Assembly (NCBI GenBank): GCA_026120185.1
Contig: JANUWF010003377.1
Location: forward strand, 1,685,001-1,749,000
From: Voacanga thouarsii
Taxonomy: Eukaryota; Streptophyta; Magnoliopsida; Gentianales; Apocynaceae
Length of the DNA stretch: 64,000 nt
Direction of reading: 5' to 3'
Shown: piece after piece, positions 23,571-35,362 of the stretch
Layout of the letters: each line of letters opens with the position of its first letter
Position numbering within the stretch: position 1 is the stretch's first letter
Notes under the pieces: generated by a model
The model's input: the letters and a program-made list of their open reading frames with translations, nothing else
Told to the model about the DNA's origin: nothing
The model's database searches: none
Made by a program: the position numbers and the translations under genes

Positions 23571-25555
23571 TGAAGGATTAAAATGGTAAAAATTATCAAA
23601 ACGAAAGCATGTTAGAAAAATAAAAAAATTATCTTTGTCATTGAATGGCCATTTTCACATTTGTGTAAATGTCTGTATAAGGATATTTGAGGTTAGTGGA
23701 TCACATCTTTATAAACGTCTATTGCGTCTCATTCACGTGAAGCTTTTAATCTTTCGAAATGGTGCCCGTAGCACAGTTGGTGAAAAGTTTGAAGGTTAGG
23801 TTTTGATAAACTTTGGTGAAAGCTTCAACGAAACTTTCTTTGTGATATTTGGGTTTCTCTTTTCTTTTGTGAATCTTTATGAACAACCAAGAGCTCTATG
23901 GAAATGAACAACCAAGTGCTTTTAAATTCCTTTGCTTTTCTTTGATTTCAAAAATCAAAAGCTCTACTAGTGCATAATAAATGGAAAGCTCTTTGATTTA
24001 AAAATCAAAAGCTCCACTAGTGCATAACAAAAGAAAATAGAACTTTGATTTAAAATAAAAAACTCCACTAGTGCATAACAAAAGGAAATAGCACTATATT
24101 TCCTTTGCTTTTCTTTGATTTAAAATCAAAAGCTCCCATAGTGCAAATAAAAAAGAAAGAGCGCTACAATTCATTTTCCATTCATTCAAATCATTACCCG
24201 AGAGAGAATCCATTCACGTGCAATTGGACCTGAAAAATTATTTATTCTGAGGTTTGAACACCCATAAATAATAAATCTTAATTATTTATTTTTTGAGTTT
24301 TATTAAATAGCTCAATAAATAATTAACAAGTCTAAATAGACCAATATAAAATATTATACTTTTTATCTAATTTATATCCATATTAATTTTTTAATTATTC
24401 AATCTAGGTCTTGGTCTCTGAATAATTAATTAACCAATTAAACTAGATAAAATAAATACTCTCTCTCGGACATTTTATTTTATTCTAATCGAATAATAAA
24501 TTAGATTTAATAAAATAAAATAAAACCCATAAATATCAAGACCATCCTTAACTCAAATCTTTCATGACTTAAGGGTCATTCCGGGGATCAAAAGACACAT
24601 CGCATTGGTTATTAAAATGACCAAAATACCCTTAATATATAAATAACTATATTTTGCATATTAAATATTTTCTAATATCACCATAAGGAAATATTGACTC
24701 CAAGGACAATGCTGTGTTAGTAAAGTCTTCGACCTACAGGTATAATGACTAAAACACCCCTCTACGCATCGCCGTGCACTTAGAGAGGAAGGGTATACTA
24801 ACGCCTCTCTAATAGACATCTACCATCCTTAGACCTCTAGTCCAATGATTTACGACTCCTGGAATGTTTTCACTTTTCAAGGGAGCTACTCTAAAGTAAA
24901 CATCCAAGTCATATTCTCTAGGGCCCTATATAATTAGATCATTTGAATAGTCACAAGGGGCGATATAGCGTAGAAGTTATCTTATACAAGTCTGTCTTAA
25001 CTAACTAGTCACATATACCTAACATACAAGTATATCGGCTCTACGAAAGAACCTCAACTATAGTATATCAAAGTATATGCTTCTAGCTTCGTCAAACTAC
25101 CAACTTATACTCAAGAGGTAGAGTATTAGTCCACGCTGTAGCAGTAATAGTCTGAGTTTCTTTTAAATAGTATTTTTAGAAACCACTATTATAGGTCATA
25201 TTCTACGTATTCGAAATATGCTCATACTATGAAATGAGTGGACTACTCACTGGCTAAAGGTAAGTCATTTCCCATTTGGAATTCATAACACAATAACCTA
25301 TACAAGATGAGATTCCCATTCTCATCAATCAATTAAGAACAAACATTTATGTGTTAAATAACTCGTGATCTATACCTCATGTAAAAGACCACCATTCACA
25401 TGGATCACTTACTTAAACACAATGGGTCCTTTCTAAACGAAAATCATGCACAAATAAAATGTAAATTAACAAACAAATTTTGAGAATAAATTCTTTTATT
25501 AATAAATTCGATAATTACATCAGACAAACTAGTCTAGAGCGCATATATTCCAACA
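23571..25555 (-). repeat. 3' LTR of copia A (1985 bp)
   Basis: Starts TGTTGGAATATATG at 25555 next to the polypurine tract and ends ..CCTTCA at 23571. It contains imperfect tandem units of about 50 bp around CTCCACTAGTGCATAAC, with the palindrome TTTGATTTAAAAATCAAA (23930-24160). It aligns along its length with 35363-38855, apart from the solo LTR inserted there. Confidence 0.9.
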
Positions 25556-25565
25556 ATCTCCCACT
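25556..25565 (-). other. polypurine tract of copia A
   Basis: AGTGGGAGAT on the minus strand, directly before the LTR. Confidence 0.8.
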
Positions 25566-25577
25566 TGCACTCTAAAA

Positions 25578-26168
25578 CTACGAAAGTCCATAGGTATCCA
25601 CCCCTATAGCGTCTAAGTGTCTCTTGAAGACTCTCTTAGCCAAAGGCTTGGTGAAGGGATCTGTTAGGTTGTTCTTCGAGGCTATCTGTTCCATCACGAT
25701 TTCCCATCTCTGAATAAAATCCCGGATCAGGTAGTATTTTCTCTGGTTGCGCTTCCCCTTCTTGTGGTTCTTGGGTTCTTTGGATTGCGAGATTGCTCCA
25801 GAATTGTCGCAATACACCACAATCGGTCTGTCCATGTATGACACAACTCCAAGTTCTGAAAGGAACTTCCGGAGCCAGACTACTTCCTTGGATGCTTCCA
25901 AAGCTGTCACATACTCAACTTCCATGGTTAAGTCAGCAATACAAGATTACTTGATACTCCTCCATGAAATAGCTCCTCCAGATAAGGTGAAGACATATCC
26001 ACTAGTGAATTTTCTCTCATCCTTATTCGCCTAGAAATTTAAGTTTGTGTATCCAGCAGGAATCAAGTCTTTAGCCCTGTAAACCAGCATATAATCTTTC
26101 GTACCATTGAGGTACTTAAGAATATACTTTACAGCTTGCCAATGAACCTCCCCAGGATTTGACTGATA
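25578..26168 (-). pseudogene. copia A RNase H region
   Basis: The C terminus of the polyprotein ends DAIGVDTYGLS at 25578. The open part (25578-25925) shows the EASKEVVWLR helix, VVYCDNSGAIS and KNNLTDPFTKPLA. The upstream half (25926-26168) is interrupted by stops but still reads as the GYTDSDFQAD-like strand of its partner in element B. Confidence 0.85.
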
Positions 26169-27072
26169 TCAACTAACTAAGCCTACGACAAAACAGATAT
26201 TTGGCCTAATACACAACATGGCGTATATGAGACTTTCCACAGCCGAAGCGTAAGGAATCCTACTCATCCTGTCTTTTTCCTCTTGAGACTTAGGATAGTC
26301 TTTAGAACAAAAAGGCAACTCATGTCTGCAAGGGATTAAAGCTCTCTTGCATGAGTCCATACTAAACTTGGCCAGTATCTTGTCAATGTATGCCACTTGG
26401 GATAATCCTAACATTCTCTGTTTTCTATTTCTAAGAAGCTTAATCCCGAGAATGTAACTGGCTTCTCCCAAGTCTTTCATACTTAATTGACTAGATAACC
26501 AAACCTTAGTAGATGACAATGTCTCTACATCATTCCCAATGAGTAGAATGTCACTCACATATAGGACAAAAAAAAAACCACATTTATACCTTCTAATTTC
26601 CTGTACACGCATGGTTTATCCTCATTTTGAATGAAATTGTAAGACTTTATAGTCTCATCGAAACGAATGTTCTATGTTTAGATGCCTGCTTAAGTCCATA
26701 AATGGACTTCTTAAGCTTGCAGACCATATGTTCCTGACCTTTAGTAATAAAACCTTCCAGTTGGGACATATAGATGTCTTTCTTAAGATGGCCATTAAGA
26801 AATTCTATTTTGACATCCATTTGCCATATCTCATAGTTGTAATGACATACAATGGCAAGGAGGATACGGATGGACTTAAGCATAGCTATTGGGGAAAAAG
26901 TTTTATCATAATCGATTCTCTCTTTCTGAGTATACCCTTTCGCCACAAGCCTAGCTTTGAAGGTTTTCACCTTTCCATCTGCTCCCATTTTCCTCTTATA
27001 TAGCCACTTACACCCAATGAATTTTATCCCTTCAAGTAAAGCTATAAGATCCCAAACCTGATTGAAGTACAT
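26169..27072 (-). pseudogene. copia A reverse transcriptase, broken
   Basis: Two main frames. 26647-27072 holds CKWLYKRKMGADGK, ARLVAKGYTQKE, the QMDVKIEFLNG catalytic strand and KSIYGLKQASK. 26169-26612 holds YVSDILLIGND, where the first Asp of the copia YVDD box is replaced by Ser (about 26551-26562), and the MKDLGEASYILGIKLLRN block. The frame changes between them near 26612-26650. Both lesions predict loss of polymerase activity. Confidence 0.9.
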
Positions 27073-28645
27073 AGACTCAATTTCGATTTTTATTGCTTCA
27101 TGCCATAGATCTACATCAGTATCAGCAATAGCTTCTTCGTATCTAGTGGGATTTTGTTCCTGATGCCAGAAACCAGCTCGAAAGTCTCTTTTGTCTATCT
27201 TTCTGGAATTTTAGATATCCTCCCATTACGATGAAGCTTTGTTTGTACAAGTTTTTGAGGCTGTACCTCTTCTTGTTCCATAATCGGGTCTGAAGAAGTT
27301 GATTCCAAAGATAACTTCTCATCGAGTTCCAATGTTGTTAAACCTTTAATCAAAGTACTTTAATTATCCTCCAAGTATCTAGCATTAGTACTTACAAATA
27401 CTTTTTGCTCCTTGGGATGATAAAAGTAATCTCCTTTTGTCCCTTTTGGATACCCAACAAAGTAGCATAAATCTGATATTGGTTCTAACTTATCTCCGTT
27501 AATCATTACATAAGTTGGATAGCGCCATATTCTGAGATGATTTAGACTTGGCTTACGCCCAGTCTACATCTCATAGGGTGTCCTAGGTACTGACTTGGAA
27601 GGCACCAAGTTCAGAATGAATGCAGTTGTTTCCAAGGCATATCTCCAAAAAGAGATCAGAAGAGTAGCATGAGATATCATGCTTCGGACCATTTCCATTA
27701 ATGTCCTATTCCTTCTCTCAGCTACTCCATTCTACTGGGGTGTACCTGGCGCAGAGAGTTAGAATACTATTCCATGATGTACTATGTAATCCTTAAATTC
27801 ACCGATGAGGTATTCTTCAATACGATCCGATCGTAAGGTTTTGATCAGTTTTCCTGTTCGACACTCTACTTCAGCCTTAAACTCTTTGAACTTATCAAAA
27901 GAGTCAGATTTGCGCTTTATTAGGTAGACATAACCAAATCTTGTGCAATCATCCGTGAAAGTGATGAAGTACTCAAAGCCCCCTCTAGCTTGAGTAGACA
28001 AATGACCACACACATCAGTATGAACAAGACCCAATATCTCCTTGGCTCTATCAGCCTTTTAGGTGAACGACCTTTTTGTCATTTTTTTCATAAGGTAGGA
28101 TTCACACTGAGGCTAACTTTTCAATCTTAATGAGCTCAATGGCCTATCATAGATTAACATCTGAATCCTAGTTGAGTTAATATGATCCAACCTTAGATGC
28201 CAATGATATGAGTCATTGACATTAACCTTTCTTTTCTTACTTAAAGGTTCAGATTGAGTGTTACTTATTTGATTGTTTGTAGAATTTAAAAAGAATAAGT
28301 TTCTATACATGTGCCCTGTACATAAAATTTCTCTATTTCTACTGATAGTAATATCAAAATGGAAAGAAATAGAATATTCATGATTTATTAGCTTTGCAAC
28401 TGAAATCAAATTCTTTCTAAAATCGGGTACATATAAAATATCCTTTAATACCACTACTTTATTAGAATAAAAAATAAGATCCAACTCTCCCACTGCAAGG
28501 GCCCATACTCGTGCTCCATTTCCTACTCATAGTCCATGCTCGCCCTTCTGGAGTCTTCTTATCTTCATAAACCTCTACAAGGAGTTACAGATATGATCAG
28601 TGGCACCAGAATCAACAATCCAAGTGGAAGTTGATCCAACCATTG
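27073..28645 (-). pseudogene. copia A protease and integrase region, broken
   Basis: The protease motif WIVDSGATDHIC is visible at about 28600-28630 with its catalytic Asp. The gag-pre-integrase part (28113-28493) includes the DILYVPDF strand and WHLRLDHIN. The integrase core (27759-28034) has HTDVCG with the first Asp, the FTDDCTRFGYVYL strand and SDRIEEYL in place of the usual SDRGGEYL. A TAG at 27732-27734 lies just before NGVAERRN, which keeps the third catalytic residue, Glu. Further stops occur towards 27100-27500. Confidence 0.85.
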
Positions 28646-28945
28646 AAATAGACTCTAGATAGAGAACAATACCTGTAGGGTTTTTCTTGGCCTAAAGTTC
28701 TGGACACTCATTTTTTCAGTATCCCATCTGCTCGTATTTGAAGCATTTACTTTTGGGCTTGTTGGGCTGATTCTTGGGTTGGGCTTGTACATTTCCCTTT
28801 TTCTTCTTGAACTTCCTCGGCTTGGTCCAAATTCTAGAAGAAAAAGTCCTATCAATCATAGCCTTGGATTGTGGCTTCATAACCTTCTCCGCCACCTAGA
28901 GGTCTTTCATTAACTCAGTTAAAGTCATGTTCAATTTGTTCATGT
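28646..28945 (-). pseudogene. copia A gag, 3' part with damaged zinc knuckle
   Basis: The basic nucleocapsid region and a CX2CX4HX4C knuckle are recognisable by comparison with element B, but the second Cys reads Tyr, the His reads Tyr and the following codon is a stop (about 28690-28745). The reading frame upstream is cut by the solo LTR at 28946. Confidence 0.75.
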
Positions 28946-31900
28946 TGTAAAACCCCAACTAAAACCAACCCTAGAGTAAGGGGGTCGGGATGCATATAAT
29001 ATTTTCTCGTACAAATATATATTTGAATGATTTATATGTATTTTGGAATTATGATTTATAATCTAGAAGGTTTAGTTGTGCTTATTGAGTAGGAAGGGTA
29101 AAATGGTAATTTTGCTTGAAGTGAAAATAGGAAGATAGCTTGAGGATTAAATAGGAAGAATATTTAGAAGAGAAAATAAGAACAAGAGTTATTGTAGTTT
29201 AGTGGTTAGAACTTTGTAGTTTAATCTCTAAGGTCTTGAGTTCAAATCCCACCAATTAAGTTTTATCATGATTAAATTTTATTTTATGAAAGGTGGAATA
29301 TTTTTTGCCCTTGCATGCCATAAGAAGAAGTAGGAGTGTTGTCCTAGGGGAGACATGAAGGGAATGTCTTAATCCTATTCTTATGTCCTACAAGAATTCT
29401 TAAGGGATTCATGCCATTTTTGTTCCCTAGCTCACCTTAAATTCTTCACCAATTAAACTTTTTTAATTTATCCAAATCCACATTTTAATTCTAGAAAATT
29501 CAGCAAGGTTTATTAATCTTGGAATTTCGAAAATGGCTCTTTGAGGATAGAGTTTTGACTGAAAATGGGGAAGGAGTTAAGGAAGGTTTCCAAGAGAATT
29601 AATCTTCATGGTTGAACTTTCAAACTCCACTCCATAAGTGTTCATCTTCTTTATGGTAGCAATTTGAAAACTTTTCAACTTCTTGGTTAGTCCAACTTTT
29701 GAAAACTTCAGCCATTTTTCTCACTCAAATGTTGCCAGAAAAATAGCCAATTTGTTCAGCTTGAAGACTGAAATCCTTGGCCAAAAATCGGACTGCACAA
29801 AGTTGTGCAAACCAGGAAAAATTTCTGGGCAAGTTTCGCAGCATGGCAGACTGAAAACCAAAGTTGTTTCTTCTGCCTTCAAACTAGTAATTCACCTCTA
29901 CCTTTCCTCCATAAAGAAGGCTAGAAACCAGCCTTAAAAGACCCTCCAATACCTCTTCAAACTCATTGCAAGTCGGCTGGAATATTACAAAAAAATTGCA
30001 CAAAAATTCCAGCAAGCCATTCGAAAATCAAACCAGAAAATTCTAGCCTTACTCTCTCTTCAAGCCTTGTCCGAAAATCACTTCAACTTTCTATGAAATT
30101 AACCTTAGTCAGTTATGAACTGAACTTCATTACCTCCTCCATTGATCTAAACAAATGAACGCCATAGCTACCCCTTAAATTCCTCCTTCAATTACTCAAA
30201 TCAAGCTTCCAATTAGAATTCAAAATTTTAGTAAATTGCTTAATGAAAACTTCCATGGATTAGGCTTCAAACAACCAGAAGTTTCCCCACCATTGCACTC
30301 AACATTTCAGCCACCCTATAACCACTTCAAACCTCATTCATCTCAGCAAAACCTCAGCAATCCAGTCGGCTATTGAAGCTCCCAAAGAACCTCCATCAAT
30401 CAAACCACTCTACCATATCTTCTACCTTAATTCACTCCATGAATTACTCATTTTGAAATTCAAATGATTAGATTTCCCTCTTCCCCCTAATATGAAAATC
30501 CAATCACAAGAATTCCTCTAACCATTCGGCCAACACCTTTCAGCAATTTTCGTCCAGCTTCTCTCCATTCTATCCATTTTTCCAAGAATACCAAGAACAT
30601 CAAGAACACACACCATCATTCTCCAAGCCTAAGACCGCTCCAAACACCTCCAATCCCTTCCAAAAACTCTAGATCACGTCTACTCACCCTTTAGAGTCCA
30701 TTTCTGTATTTTATAACATCAAACATTGAAAACAAAATTCTGCTATTGGATAAAAAACTAGAATTTTTCTTGAAGATTCAAGAACTCTCTCAAGGTAACC
30801 AAGAACGATTTTGATAATCTTCTTTCCTTTAATCTTTAAACATGATATACTAATGTTCTCTCTCTCTCTCTCTAGGCCGAAATGGTTGTTTCAACCATGG
30901 CCATTCTTCTTCTTCTTGCTTGGACAAATCAAGCCTCCTACGCGTGTGGATCTCCTTAGATCTTCAACAAGATCGTCATCAACCAAGTATTCCTCTTTAA
31001 CCCTCTTCTCAATTCTAAAATCATGTCTCTTAGATGTTGTTAGAAAAGGATAGAATATGATTGGGGATTGAATATGTGTTTGTATAAAGTAATTGAGATT
31101 GGAGCATGAGGATGTTTTGTCATGGTTGAGTTTTATGATATTTTGTAATTTGTTGCATGCTCTTCATGTCGTGAGTAAGTATGGATGATTAAGCATGATA
31201 GATATTATGTCACTTTTGGTGAATAGGGTATTACGTTCTTATTTTTATTGAAGCCATGTATATGATTATGCTTAGTAGAGATTTAGTCTTGTGATAGTAG
31301 GTTTAGATTTAAGCCTTTATTCATGAATGGATTGGTTTGTTGATTGATGTTAGATTTTATGTTCATAATTATTGGTAGCAATAGAAGAATTATGATCATG
31401 ATCTTGTTGATTCTAAACTATTTTAATTGACCAACTTTATTACGTTAATAAAAAAATTAATACTATACTTTCCTCCAATAATTTTCGAAAATCCTAGGAA
31501 GCTTTGGAATTGGATTATTAAATGAAATATTGATATTTTAACCAAATAAATGATATATTCTATTAACAATAATATATATATATATATATAAATATTATAT
31601 ATAATAATGACAATAAATAAGGCCTTTTATATAAATAATCATAATAGGTAAAATATTAATCTTGTAGATCATATATTCATAAATATTATTAAAATTTATT
31701 TATTACCTTTTGATCAAAATTTAATAAAATTTACTATTAACTTTATTTACTAATTATTTTCTATCTATTAATTATTAATTGAGAGATTAGTAATAATTTA
31801 TTATTTTTAATAATATCATCTAAGACTTAGGACCCTTAATCAAATAAACCCTAATTTATTTATTAATAACAAAGATTTATATTTAAACCTATAACTTATT

Positions 31901-33153
31901 ATCCCTAGTTATTTTATTATCAAGCTAGACTTATTTTGTAAAACCCTTTATCATCTAACCTTAAAGTTTAGGACATTAGGGTCATGATTGTAATAAGTTG
32001 AATTAGGATTATTTATGGAAGCGAATATGACTTGAGTTTAACCATATGGCTTGTGTTTACCCTAGGCGGGGTTAGGTCAGCTTTGGAAGATTTTTGAATT
32101 AGTTCAAGCAAAGGATCAGGTAAACTCCTGCATAAAACTTATTTGATGTCAAAAGGTTACTATGGCAAGCCAAACACGAAGTGTATGAACACTCATTTTG
32201 GTAAAGGAAATTAAAGACTATTTCCTTTCTTGTTTCAGTCAAACAAATCATTTGAAATCAACAGGCAGTGTTACTCAAATACTAAACTCTTTCTAAAATC
32301 AACTTTGACCCTTAATTGCTATTTCCCAATAAAGCAATATTTTATCAGTTTTCTCCCAAGTAGGACAAACAACGTTGAGTAGTCAATAAGGGTAGGCTAG
32401 TAGTACTAGTTTTGAAGAGTAAGAGTGAGTCTTCTGGCAGGAGGCCACCTCCAAAAGATGAACTCAACTTGGAGAAGCGATAGTACTACTTAGTCATGCC
32501 GGTCCGAGCTAGTAAATTTCAGTCAAGTGGACTGTGTGTTTTCGAAATGGACAACCGGTATCTTTGAGTATAGAGAAGGAGGAGTATTTTACCCGGTAGG
32601 CCGTACACCTACCTTTTGTCAGTCTACACAAAGTGTGACATTCTGACCGTTATATGGTCATGTGGCCCAACGTGTGGTAACCCTTAGCCCTTTTGAGTGT
32701 TGATTTTATTGTGCACATGTATGGTTGGAAAAGCAAAACGCCACTCATTATTTTTAACATTGTCTAATGCTTGCCAATACTTTTTCTTATGAAGTTTTTA
32801 CAACTTGCATACATGAACTGTTTTATCTAAAACACTCAAAGCACACACGGACTTATTGAGATATTTTTATTTCATCACCTTTTATGCTATGTTTCAAGTC
32901 GATCCTGCTGTGGGGATGAGTAGCTAGAATATTGCCTGCTTGAAGACTTTTTGTTGTTTACTTGATATATTGCTTTGAGAGACGATAGTGAACAATTTAT
33001 TTTGGATTTGCTCTTGAATTTTTGGGTTGTAATAAATTTTAATTTTAAAGTATTATTTTATTTTCGTTTGTGTGACCTAGTTAGAAAGACCCCTTATCCT
33101 TTGGATGGGGCGACATCCCCGGTCCTATTGGGTCTAGGTAGTGGGGTGTTACA
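28946..33153. mobile_element. solo LTR, probably Ty3/gypsy (4208 bp)
   Basis: It begins TGTAAAACCCC and ends GGGGTGTTACA, i.e. the TG..CA-ended, inverted TGTAACACCCC termini common in large plant gypsy LTRs. The flanking repeat CATGT (28941-28945 and 33154-33158) is exact. Across it, the gag of element A rejoins to match the uninterrupted gag of element B (FNLNY region). There is no protein-coding domain inside, so the element has collapsed to one LTR by recombination. A (CT)n run lies at about 30850-30877. Orientation is uncertain, probably +. Confidence 0.85.
29190..29265 (+). repeat. tRNA-like A/B box segment inside the solo LTR
   Basis: TTAGTGGTTAGA (A-box-like, 29199-29210) and GAGTTCAAATCCC (B-box-like, 29238-29250) have tRNA-like spacing. 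It may be a SINE head or a chance tRNA-like promoter. The flanks do not fold into a full tRNA acceptor stem and I see no poly(A) tail. Confidence 0.3.
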
Positions 33154-33682
33154 CATGTTGTAGTTCAACTTGAATTGAGTAAAAGAGCCCGGTAGAAATT
33201 TGAGAACCCCGTCCACTTGGTTTTCAGGGTTAATAACAACCCCAAAGATTTTCTCTTCCTTGAAAGCGGCAATCATTTTGAGTTTACACTCCCTAACTGA
33301 TGCTCCCTCAACTATCTTAGTGTTTATGATCGTCCTAAGAGGTTCCTACCTTGCGGGCCGGCTCTTATCGGTGAACATCGTGACTAATGATTGGCTAATA
33401 TCATATATAGTGGTCATATGCTCGTGTTTTGACTGGAGCACATTAGACATGGAGGTTAACATATAGCATCGAACCATTTTGTTAGACTTCTTCCATACTT
33501 TTTCAGCCTCACATTCCTCCACGGTGAAACCTTCCCCAATAACAGGGCAGGTTTCAAAAAGAACATACTTATACTCCTCAGTAGATGTCTAAATTCCTTT
33601 TCCAATCCACATAATTTGGACCCATTAACTTATTCTCACGCAGAATAACGACCAAATGACTGAAAGAACCTTCACCAACCAT
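33154..33682 (-). pseudogene. copia A gag, 5' part
   Basis: The start ATG is at 33682 (MVGEGSFSHL), then RENKLMGPNYVDWKRNLD, the conserved N-terminal gag motif of copia elements. A stop follows soon after (near 33578) relative to element B. It is the upstream half of the gag split by the solo LTR. Confidence 0.8.
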
Positions 33683-35362
33683 TTTTGAAATATTAAAAAT
33701 AAAATAAAATTCAATTTGTGAAAAAAAAAAAATAAGTTGTGACTTTATCCTCATATTAATTCCGATGATAGTTAACCCGAGCACTATTATCTTTAATATG
33801 ATTAATTTGGCTCTTAGAAAAACTGACATAACTTCTTGGGAAGATTAACAATTTTCTAAGCTAAGTGTATTAACCACTACAAATTAATTTCTCCTATATG
33901 TAATGATCTAGAAGATAACTCCATCGTGGGATGACCGTTTCTTCTCATTTCCTATGGATATTCCTCGCACTATAACCTCCAACGTGGGCTGGTCGATTAT
34001 AGCACATGTCCCGAGTTATTAATTACATTCATCCATTAGTTTTAGATCTTTATGGTATTCCCATCCTATACAGATTTACTCCCAAGGTGACACGAGGGGA
34101 TCTACGATCTCTAATGAGGATCGTGATAGAAGCCGTGGGGCCGTTGGAACCTCTCTCTCACTTAGTATTTTAAAATAATTTTTCTTGAAAAATATATTTT
34201 AAAATTTTTAATTAAGTTTTCTTTTAACTTAAAATAAAATATCTAAACCCATAAAATTTTTTATGTCACGGTTTATACCATTTGAAAAATTTTTCCATGG
34301 ATTAATTTTATTTAAATTAATAAACTTAATAATTTCAAAATTTTTTAATAAAACTTTCGAGAGATTTTGATCTCAAGTTTAATTTGACAAAAATAATTTT
34401 TCTTATTAAAATTCAATCAAAATAATTTTTTATTTTAATTCACAAAAATATCTAAATCCAATATATCTTCTATGTCAAGGATAAAATCCTTTGAGAAAAT
34501 ATCTAAGAATTAATTTTTGTTTGAATTAAAATTAACCATTTGATTTAAAAAATATATTTTTCTTTGTCAAAATTCCCTAAGACTTTGGTCTTTGAGAAAA
34601 CGCACACATATGGTAAAAAAGAAATAAGCATACTAGAAAACTGTAAACATTTTCATACTTTTCTATTCTTTTAACCTAAGTGTGCAAATAATAGAATTAA
34701 ATACATTAATTAATTAATGGTCTTATTTAATCCTAAGTTTTCTTTAGTATTATTTTTCATGCAAAATATTAAGAGAATATTAATTATTGCAATAAAAATA
34801 ATTTCGCCTGATATGAGACTAAAAAAAAAAAAAAAAAATCGGGGTTGGGTCTAGTGCACCCGCCACATTTGATCACGGCCCATGGGCTGGATCCTGGCGG
34901 GTGCCCGTGACCCGCCACAACCGCGGTTAAAATTGCTAACCACGGCTTCAATTTGCAAAATGCAAATTGAATTTGAGGTGCTGGCGGCTTGCAGCTCAGT
35001 GGCTTGGCTCGCACATGGCTCTTCTTACATCCAGAGGCGGCTCGGCTCGGCTGCTACAATAGCTTTTTCTCAAGATTATTTTCTGTGATTCTGAAGGTTT
35101 TTGTACGCAATTTTTTCCTCCATTTTTAATCAAAACTCATTCAAATAACCACATATGCCCTTAAAAATATTGGGCTTACATGATATCTATAAAATCAATC
35201 AAAATACATTGTTCCTATGCTTCCACTCGCGAAGCTTACATTAAAACTATTCATACCAATAAACACGAAAGATCGCAAATTTCAACTAAAACAAATATTT
35301 TCTTGTTTTAGTTAAGCCTAACATGTTGCATACATTTGCCAAACCATGTCTCTAATACTAAT
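33683..35362 (-). other. copia A leader and tRNA-Met primer-binding site
   Basis: About 1.7 kb of untranslated leader matching the leader of element B. The primer-binding site next to the LTR end at 35363 reads TAGTATTAGAGACATGG on the minus strand, a mutated form of the TGGTATCAGAGC class. A GC-rich patch (34840-35060) is shared with B (44640-44880) and gives accidental open frames on both strands. The spacer has an A17 run near 34821. Confidence 0.75.

Noticed and set aside
29190..29265. Possible functional tRNA gene
   Set aside because: Only box A/B-like words; the acceptor stem and cloverleaf cannot be formed from the flanks.
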